NCBI RefSeq assembly: GCF_001280125.1
Contig: NZ_LGEG01000127.1
Span: forward strand, 62,001 to 126,000
Length of the DNA: 64,000 nt
Source: Streptomyces sp. NRRL F-6492
GTDB taxonomy: Bacteria > Actinomycetota > Actinomycetes > Streptomycetales > Streptomycetaceae
Direction of reading: 5' to 3'
The notes under the pieces: model-generated
Told to the model about the DNA's origin: nothing
Database searches by the model: none
What the model saw: the letters and a program-made list of their open reading frames with translations, nothing else
Part shown: one piece after another, positions 58,820 to 64,000 of the stretch
Position numbering within the stretch: position 1 is the stretch's first letter
Layout of the letters: every line of letters starts with the position of its first letter
Translations under genes and position numbers: made by a program

Positions 58820-59493
58820 GCGCCCCCGCCACGGCGCGGGCCGTGCCGCCCGCCGCGCCCGCGACCCCCGTCTCCCGCGCGCTGCTCGCCGCCTTCGGGC
58901 TCGCGGCCGCCGTCGACCTGGCCTCCCTGCTCGCCGGCGCCGAGCTCGGCCACCAGATCGCCAAGCCGCTCCTGATGCCCCTGCTCGCCGCGTACGCCGC
59001 CACCCGGGGCGCCCCGAAGCTCCTGCTCGCCGCGCTCCTCCTCGGCTGGGGCGGCGACGTCTTCCTGCTCTCCGACGCCGACTGGGCCTTCCTCGTCGGC
59101 ATGGGCTCCTTCGCCGCCGGGCACATCTGCTACCTGGTCCTCTTCGGCCGCCGGCGCACGTCCCCTGCGCTCGGCGCCCTCTACGCCGCCGCCCTCGCCG
59201 GCACCGTCGCGCTCCTCTGGCCCGACCTCCCCGCCGAGCTGCGGATCCCGGTCGCCGGTTACTCGCTGCTGCTCACCGCCATGGCCTACCGCGCGAGCTC
59301 CCTCGGGCTCCTCGCCGGCCTCGGCGGCGCCCTCTTCCTGCTGTCCGACACCCTCATCGCCACCGGCGTCGCCGCATGGCCCCAGCCGCCCGCGCCCGAC
59401 TTCTGGATCATGCTGACCTACATCGCGGCGCAGTACCTGCTGACGACCGGAGCGCTGCGGGCGATGTACGGTGAAAGTCGTACAACCGTCTGA
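58816..59493 (+). CDS. Lysoplasmalogenase (YhhN/TMEM86 family)
   Basis: A 225-residue membrane protein with about eight helices. Conserved acidic positions are in LLGWGGDVFLLSD and GGALFLLSDTLIA. TMEM86-type enzymes cleave the vinyl-ether bond of lysoplasmalogens. GTG overlaps the stop of the upstream di-iron hydroxylase (GTGA), so the two are coupled; together they may process ether lipids, which is inference. The N-terminal Ala/Pro stretch (about residues 1-18) is low complexity. Confidence 0.88.
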   Translation: MSAPATARAVPPAAPATPVSRALLAAFGLAAAVDLASLLAGAELGHQIAKPLLMPLLAAYAATRGAPKLLLAALLLGWGGDVFLLSDADWAFLVGMGSFAAGHICYLVLFGRRRTSPALGALYAAALAGTVALLWPDLPAELRIPVAGYSLLLTAMAYRASSLGLLAGLGGALFLLSDTLIATGVAAWPQPPAPDFWIMLTYIAAQYLLTTGALRAMYGESRTTV

Positions 59494-59511
59494 CAGCAAG
59501 GACCGTCCGTC

Positions 59512-60555
59512 ATGCGCGCCACCACCATCCATGCCCCGTTCGACATGCGCGTGGAGGACGTGCCCGACCCGGTGATCCAGGATCCCCGGGACGTCGTCCT
59601 GCGGGTCCTGCGCGCCTGCGTCTGCGGCAGCGACCTGTGGGCCTACCGCGGCGAGTCCGCCCGGCAGCCGGGCCAGCGCATCGGCCACGAGTTCCTCGGC
59701 GTCGTCGAGGAGGCCGGCGACGGGGTCCGCGGCTTCCGGCGGGGCGACCTCGTCGTCGCCCCCTTCGTCTGGTCCGACGGCACCTGCGCGTACTGCGCCG
59801 AGGGCCTCCAGACCTCCTGCCCGCGCGGCGGCTTCTGGGGCTCCGTGGGCTCCGACGGCGGCCAGGGCGAGGCCGTCCGCGTCCCCTTCGCCGACGGCAC
59901 CCTCGTCAAGCTGCCCGCCGACGCGGCCTCCGACGACCGGCTCCTGACCGCGCTCCTCGCCCTCTCCGACGTCCTGGGCACCGGCCACCACGCGGCCCTC
60001 GGCGCCGGCGTGCGGCCCGGCTCCGCCGTCGCCGTCGTCGGCGACGGCGCCGTCGGCCTCTGCGGCGTCCTCGCCGCCAAGCGGCTCGGCGCCGAGCGGA
60101 TCATCGCGCTCGGCCGGCACACCGCCCGCACCGACATCGCCCGCGCCTTCGGCGCCACCGACGTCGTCGCCGAGCGCGGGGAGGCCGCCGAGGCCGCCGT
60201 CCGCGAGCTCACCGGCGGCCAGGGCGTCCACGGCGTCATCGAGGCCGTCGGCACCGAGCAGTCCATGCGGACCGCCGTCGCCGTCGCCCGCGACGGCGGG
60301 TCCATCGGCTACGTCGGCGTCCCGCACGGCAGCGGCACCGGCCTCGACCTGTCCGTCATGTTCGACCGGAACATCGCGCTGCGCGGCGGCGTCGCCCCCG
60401 TGCGCGCGTACATCCCGGAACTCCTCCCGGACGTCCTCGACGGCACGGTCGACCCGTCCCCGGTCTTCGACCTGACCGTCGGCCTCGACGGCGTCCCCGG
60501 CGGCTACAAGGCCATGGACGAGCGCACCGCCCTCAAGGTCCTCGTCAAGCCGTAG
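59512..60555 (+). CDS. Zinc-dependent alcohol dehydrogenase-family protein
   Basis: A 347-residue MDR alcohol dehydrogenase. Catalytic zinc ligands are CGSDLWAYRG and GHEFLGVVEEAG, with structural-zinc Cys in APFVWSDGTCAYCAEGLQTS (the usual four-Cys lobe is reduced). The Rossmann motif is VVGDGAVGLCGVLAAK. The substrate is a small alcohol or aldehyde, unknown. AAGGA precedes the ATG. It overlaps the convergent CoA-transferase gene by 11 bp at its 3' end. Confidence 0.92.
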   Translation: MRATTIHAPFDMRVEDVPDPVIQDPRDVVLRVLRACVCGSDLWAYRGESARQPGQRIGHEFLGVVEEAGDGVRGFRRGDLVVAPFVWSDGTCAYCAEGLQTSCPRGGFWGSVGSDGGQGEAVRVPFADGTLVKLPADAASDDRLLTALLALSDVLGTGHHAALGAGVRPGSAVAVVGDGAVGLCGVLAAKRLGAERIIALGRHTARTDIARAFGATDVVAERGEAAEAAVRELTGGQGVHGVIEAVGTEQSMRTAVAVARDGGSIGYVGVPHGSGTGLDLSVMFDRNIALRGGVAPVRAYIPELLPDVLDGTVDPSPVFDLTVGLDGVPGGYKAMDERTALKVLVKP

Positions 60556-61876
60556 GGTCCGCCCACACCGGCGCGTCCGCGCCCGGCAGGCCCGGCGGCC
60601 GCGACCAGCCCGCCGGGCCGCCCTCGTACGCGACCGGCGACAGCGCGTGCCGCAGCCGTCCGAGCGGGCCCTCCGACTCGGTGAGGTACCGCTCGGGCTC
60701 GTACGCGGGCAGCCCGTGCGTCAGCCAGTGGCCCGTCCGCGCGAGCGCGAGGCGGACCAGCCGGGTGCCGCCGTCCCGGTCCTGCTCGGTCAGCGACCGC
60801 AGGACCGCCGCCGCCAGCAGATAGCCGGTGCCGTGGTCCAGGGCCTGCGCGGGCAGCGCGCCCGGCTCCTCCGCCGAGCCCTCCACGACGGCGATCCCGG
60901 TCGCCGCCTGCACCAGGGAGTCGAAGCCGCGCCGCCCGCCCCACGGCCCGCGGTCGCCCCAGGCCGAGACCCGGGCCGTGACGAGCCCCGGGCGGTCGAG
61001 GCCGAAGCGGTCGAGCGCGCCCGGCCGGTAGCCGGTCACCAGCACGTCGGCCGCGTCCAGGAGTTCGCCGAAGGCGCGCCGGTCCGAGGGGCGCTCCAGG
61101 TCGAGGACGGCCGTCCGCTTCCCGACGTCGGTGTCCGCGTGCTGGTCCGGCAGCTCCGGATTGCCCGGCGGGTCGATCCGCAGCACGTCCGCGCCGAGCA
61201 GCGCGAGGGTCCGGGTCGCCACCGGCCCCGCGAGCACCCGGGTCAGGTCCAGCACCCGGGGCGGTCCCGAACGCGGCCGGGGCGGCGCCCCGTCGAGCCG
61301 CTCCCGGGTCAGCAGCGGGCCCCCCGCCACCTCCCGGCCCTGCGGGTGCGCCGCCCACTCCCCGGGCGTGCGCAGGGCGACCGCCAGGCCCCCGGCCCCG
61401 TACACCGCCGTCTCCACCTCGACGGCCCTCCGCTCCCCGATCGCCGCCGCCACGGCCTCCACCGCCACGTCCTCCGACGACCCGGAGGGCACGCCGAGGG
61501 CGGCGAGCAGCGCCGCCCGGTGGCGCGGGTAGTTGGCGTGGGTGCGGACCCAGCCGTCCGCCGCCCGCCAGAACCGGGAGAGGGGCGCGAAGTTCACCGG
61601 CGCCCGCCCGTCGACCCGCAGGTGCCGCTCGCTCGTGAAGGCGGTGGCCACGGCCCCGTCGTCCACCCGCACGGGTCCCGGGAGCCCCGCCCGCTCGACC
61701 GCCGCGAGCCCCGCCACCGCGACCGAGGCCCGCGCCAGGTCCATCACCGGCAGCCGGGCCGGCAGCAGCCCCGAGGGCCCCGTGAACGACACCCGGTCGA
61801 CGAGGGCGGGATCACCGCCGAGGGCCGACCACAGCGATTCCGTACCCGTGCGCACCGTGCTGTCCATGGAGCCCAT
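60545..61876 (-). CDS. CaiB/BaiF-family CoA transferase
   Basis: A 443-residue class III CoA transferase with a partly duplicated fold. The C-terminal domain begins PRVLDLTRVLAGPVATRTLA, then LGADVLRIDPPGNPE and VLVTGYRPGALDRFGLD. The catalytic Asp expected near LDLxxPxG lies in a region reading VLDLERPSDRRAF, so exact catalysis is unclear. It moves CoA between carboxylic acids. ATG at 61876 and ATG at 61867 are both possible. The 3' end overlaps the alcohol dehydrogenase. Confidence 0.87.
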   Translation of the reverse strand: MGSMDSTVRTGTESLWSALGGDPALVDRVSFTGPSGLLPARLPVMDLARASVAVAGLAAVERAGLPGPVRVDDGAVATAFTSERHLRVDGRAPVNFAPLSRFWRAADGWVRTHANYPRHRAALLAALGVPSGSSEDVAVEAVAAAIGERRAVEVETAVYGAGGLAVALRTPGEWAAHPQGREVAGGPLLTRERLDGAPPRPRSGPPRVLDLTRVLAGPVATRTLALLGADVLRIDPPGNPELPDQHADTDVGKRTAVLDLERPSDRRAFGELLDAADVLVTGYRPGALDRFGLDRPGLVTARVSAWGDRGPWGGRRGFDSLVQAATGIAVVEGSAEEPGALPAQALDHGTGYLLAAAVLRSLTEQDRDGGTRLVRLALARTGHWLTHGLPAYEPERYLTESEGPLGRLRHALSPVAYEGGPAGWSRPPGLPGADAPVWADPTA

Positions 61877-61951
61877 GATCCGCCCCGGGGTCCGGAGCGT
61901 GCGAAAGGGCCCCGGCGCGGCGTACCGCACCGGGGCCCCGACGACCGCTGG

Positions 61952-63490
61952 TTACCAGCGGACCGCGTCGAGCGCGTCGATCAGACCGGCCCCGTAGAAG
62001 CCGTTCTTGTTCTTGCCGCCCTCGCAGACGGCGTCGATCTTGCCGTCGGCGTCGATGTCGTACGGGTTGGTGCAGGCGCGCTTGTCGGCCTGCGCGTACA
62101 GCAGCGCCTTGAGCGCCGCCGGGCTCGCGCTCGGGTGCTTCGACTTGATGAGCGCCAGGACGCCCGCCGCGTGCGGCGAGGCCATCGACGTGCCGCCCTT
62201 GTAGTTGTAGCCGCCGTTGACCGTGGTCGACAGGATCAGGCCGTTCACCGCCGGGGCGTCCGGCGTCTGGTACGCGGTGCGGTCGCCGCCGGGCGCGGCG
62301 ACGTCGATCACGCCGAGGCCGTAGTTGGAGTAGGACGCCTTGAGGTCCTTGGCGCCGGTCGCGGAGACCGTGACGACGCCCGGGAGCATCGCCGGGTAGT
62401 CCAGGCACACCTTCGGGTCGATGGTCCGGCCGCCGGGCGTGGAGTCGTTCGGGCTGCTGTCGTCGACGATCGAGTCGGCCGCCAGGTCGAACTTGGAGTT
62501 GCCGGCCGCCGCCACGTTGACCGTGCCCTTGCGCTCCGCGTAGCGGGTGGCGCGGGTGACGGCCTCGATCAGGGCCTTCTGGTCCGCGTCGTTCTTGCAC
62601 GCGAACATCCACGGGTCGGTGTAGTAGCTGTTGTTCGTGATGTCGACGCCGTGCTCGGCCGCCCACACGAAGCCGCAGACCACGGCCTCCGTGTAGAAGA
62701 AGCCGTCCGGGGTGGACACCTTGATGCCGGAGAGCTTCACGCCCGGGGCGACACCGGTGATGCCGATGCCGTTCTTGGCGGCGGCGATCGTACCGGCGAC
62801 GTGCGTGCCGTGGTCGCTCTCGCCCGGGTTCGGACGCCACGAGCCGGGGGTTGTGTCCGGCTTGCCGGAGACGCAGTTCGCGGAGGCCTTGGCGTCGAAG
62901 TTCGGCGCCAGGTCCGGGTGGGTGTCGTCCACGCCCGTGTCGATGACGCCGACGGTGACGCGCTTGCTGCCGAGCGTCCGCTGGTGCGCCTTGTCGGCCT
63001 TGATCGCCGGCAGGTCCCACTGCAGGGGCTCCAGCGCGTCCTGCTCGTCCGTGGCCCGGGCCGCGGCGGCCTTGGCCTCGGCCTCGGTCAGCTCCTGCGT
63101 GCCGCCGCCGACGGACTTGTCGCCCTGCACGGAGAGCGGGGCGGTGCGGGTCGCGCCGGCCGACACCACGCCGCGCGCCTTGCGGACCTGCTGCGCGAAG
63201 TCCGGGTTCTGCGAGTGGACGACTATCACGCCTATCTGGTCGTACGAGACGACGACCGTACCGCCGGCGGCGGCTATCGCCTTCTTCACCGACTTGGCGG
63301 CCGAGCGGCCCCCGTCGACGTTCACGACGTACGACAGCTTCGGCCCGTCCGTCGCCACGGCGGTGGCCGCCGGGGCGTCGCTCAGTTCCGCGGCCGAAGC
63401 ACCGGAGGGAAGGAAGCCGAGCGAGGCCGTGAGCGCGAGGCCGACCGGCAGAGCGAGAGCTCGGCCGCGCCTCGATCCCAGATGAGCCAT
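61952..63490 (-). CDS. Secreted subtilisin-like serine protease (S8)
   Basis: A 512-residue protease. A signal peptide with Arg-rich start (RRGRALALPVGLALTASLGF) ends at GASA, then an inhibitor_I9-like propeptide (about 45-130), then the catalytic domain. The triad is visible: Asp in VIDTGVDDTHPDL, His in ESDHGTHVAGTIAAAKN, Ser in GGTSMASPHAAGVL. Asn of the oxyanion hole is in VNVAAAGNSKF. Secretion outside the cell is expected. GGAGAA precedes the ATG closely. The C-terminal KACTNPYDIDADGKID-like region may bind Ca2+. Confidence 0.95.
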   Translation of the reverse strand: MAHLGSRRGRALALPVGLALTASLGFLPSGASAAELSDAPAATAVATDGPKLSYVVNVDGGRSAAKSVKKAIAAAGGTVVVSYDQIGVIVVHSQNPDFAQQVRKARGVVSAGATRTAPLSVQGDKSVGGGTQELTEAEAKAAAARATDEQDALEPLQWDLPAIKADKAHQRTLGSKRVTVGVIDTGVDDTHPDLAPNFDAKASANCVSGKPDTTPGSWRPNPGESDHGTHVAGTIAAAKNGIGITGVAPGVKLSGIKVSTPDGFFYTEAVVCGFVWAAEHGVDITNNSYYTDPWMFACKNDADQKALIEAVTRATRYAERKGTVNVAAAGNSKFDLAADSIVDDSSPNDSTPGGRTIDPKVCLDYPAMLPGVVTVSATGAKDLKASYSNYGLGVIDVAAPGGDRTAYQTPDAPAVNGLILSTTVNGGYNYKGGTSMASPHAAGVLALIKSKHPSASPAALKALLYAQADKRACTNPYDIDADGKIDAVCEGGKNKNGFYGAGLIDALDAVRW

Positions 63491-63763
63491 GGGTTCTCCA
63501 CATCATCCGTATGTACTGCCCGCGCGCGGGTTTGCGCACGGACAGGTGCATGACGAGTGAAGCTATCGCTGATCTTCCTGTCCCATCAATGAGTTGAGAG
63601 GACTTCATGAAGATCTGCCCGAGAAAATCCTCGGGGTGAACCGCTTCGCTTCCTCCTCCGTGCCGTTGTGCAGGGGAGGGCTCCACCCGGAGCCCCGGCT
63701 CCCGTACCCCCGGTGAGGCCCCCTTTGACCCAGCCGTCCGCCCCCGCGTCACGAGGAGAATCC

Positions 63764-64000
63764 GTGGCTACCGAAGCACCGCCGCCAGCCCGAAACGACA
63801 CGGAGGCCGACCGGGCTCCCGTGCCGCCCACCACGGAGCAGTTCGTCGAGGTGCAGGAGGGCGAGGAGTTCGGCGAACTGCGCCGCACCTACCGCTCGTT
63901 CGCCTTCCCCCTCACCCTCGCCTTCATCGCCTGGTACCTGCTCTACGTGCTGCTCTCCAACTACGCGGGCGGCTTCATGGGCACCAAGGTCCTCGGCAAC
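63764..64000 (+). CDS. DUF485-family membrane protein (start of gene, runs off the window)
   Basis: The first 79 codons are visible. The N-terminus is disordered (ATEAPPPARNDTEADRAPVPPT), then the DUF485 opening RRTYRSFAFPLTLAFIAWYLLYVLLSNYA. These two-helix proteins are usually encoded with an ActP-type acetate/cation symporter downstream; that gene lies outside the window. GTG has GAGGAGA seven bases upstream. Operon membership is inference. Confidence 0.87.
   Translation, partial: MATEAPPPARNDTEADRAPVPPTTEQFVEVQEGEEFGELRRTYRSFAFPLTLAFIAWYLLYVLLSNYAGGFMGTKVLGN

Overview
The window reads as chromosomal DNA of a Streptomyces species or close relative. GC is very high with strong G/C at third codon positions, so most reverse-strand open frames are shadows of real genes. 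GTG starts are common, and the regulatory sites are actinomycete types: a PHO box, a DmdR/IdeR iron box, a rifamycin-associated element, a cobalamin riboswitch and a sortase-E LAETG signal. I found no tRNA, rRNA, CRISPR array, prophage or complete insertion sequence. Species assignment is inference from gene content.

Layout. 1-6.7 kb: a truncated sensor kinase translationally coupled to a PAS-GAF-SpoIIE phosphatase, a MITE-like element, a small membrane protein, a class B penicillin-binding protein and a secreted or anchored protein of unknown role. 6.7-11.9 kb: a cupin protein, a divergent IclR regulator and semialdehyde dehydrogenase, and a quinone oxidoreductase divergent from an AraC regulator. 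11.9-16.8 kb: a HelR-type RNA polymerase protection ATPase behind a rifamycin-associated element, an MFS exporter and a divergent GlxA-type regulator. 16.8-24.7 kb: uronate dehydrogenase, small zinc-ribbon and remnant ORFs, a DsbA-like protein, two class V aminotransferases, a MarR regulator divergent from an old yellow enzyme with three operator-like palindromes, and an amidohydrolase.

24.8-28.5 kb is an iron-controlled island. A DesG-like penicillin acylase and a DesH-like acyltransferase are divergent from a siderophore-interacting protein around one perfect iron box. 28.9-29.9 kb is a LAETG surface protein followed by a very strong hairpin. 30-39.3 kb holds late cobalamin genes. A cobalamin riboswitch leads cbiB-cobQ-chlID-cobO-cobB, all coupled or closely spaced, followed by a ZIP metal transporter and a CobE domain continuous with CobC. 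39.4-41 kb is a Pit phosphate transporter with a PHO box.

41.3-64 kb is mostly housekeeping and stress genes. These are an alpha/beta hydrolase-fold protein without its serine, a zinc metallopeptidase, an ABC-F ATPase, a small HTH protein, an enoyl-CoA hydratase and a five-gene Asp23/Gls24 envelope-stress cluster. They continue with a GH15 glucosidase-SDR pair, SURF1, a Cys-rich protein, an exonuclease-BRCT protein, an internally deleted VIT1-type protein, a fatty acid hydroxylase-lysoplasmalogenase pair, an alcohol dehydrogenase, a CoA transferase, a subtilase and the start of a DUF485 gene.

The most notable items are the RAE-helR unit, the iron-boxed desG/desH/SIP module lying apart from any visible desABCD, an intergenic-type repeat inserted in frame inside cobQ, a MITE-like repeat that supplies a stop codon, the uninterrupted CobE-CobC frame, and the alpha/beta hydrolase with a lost nucleophile.
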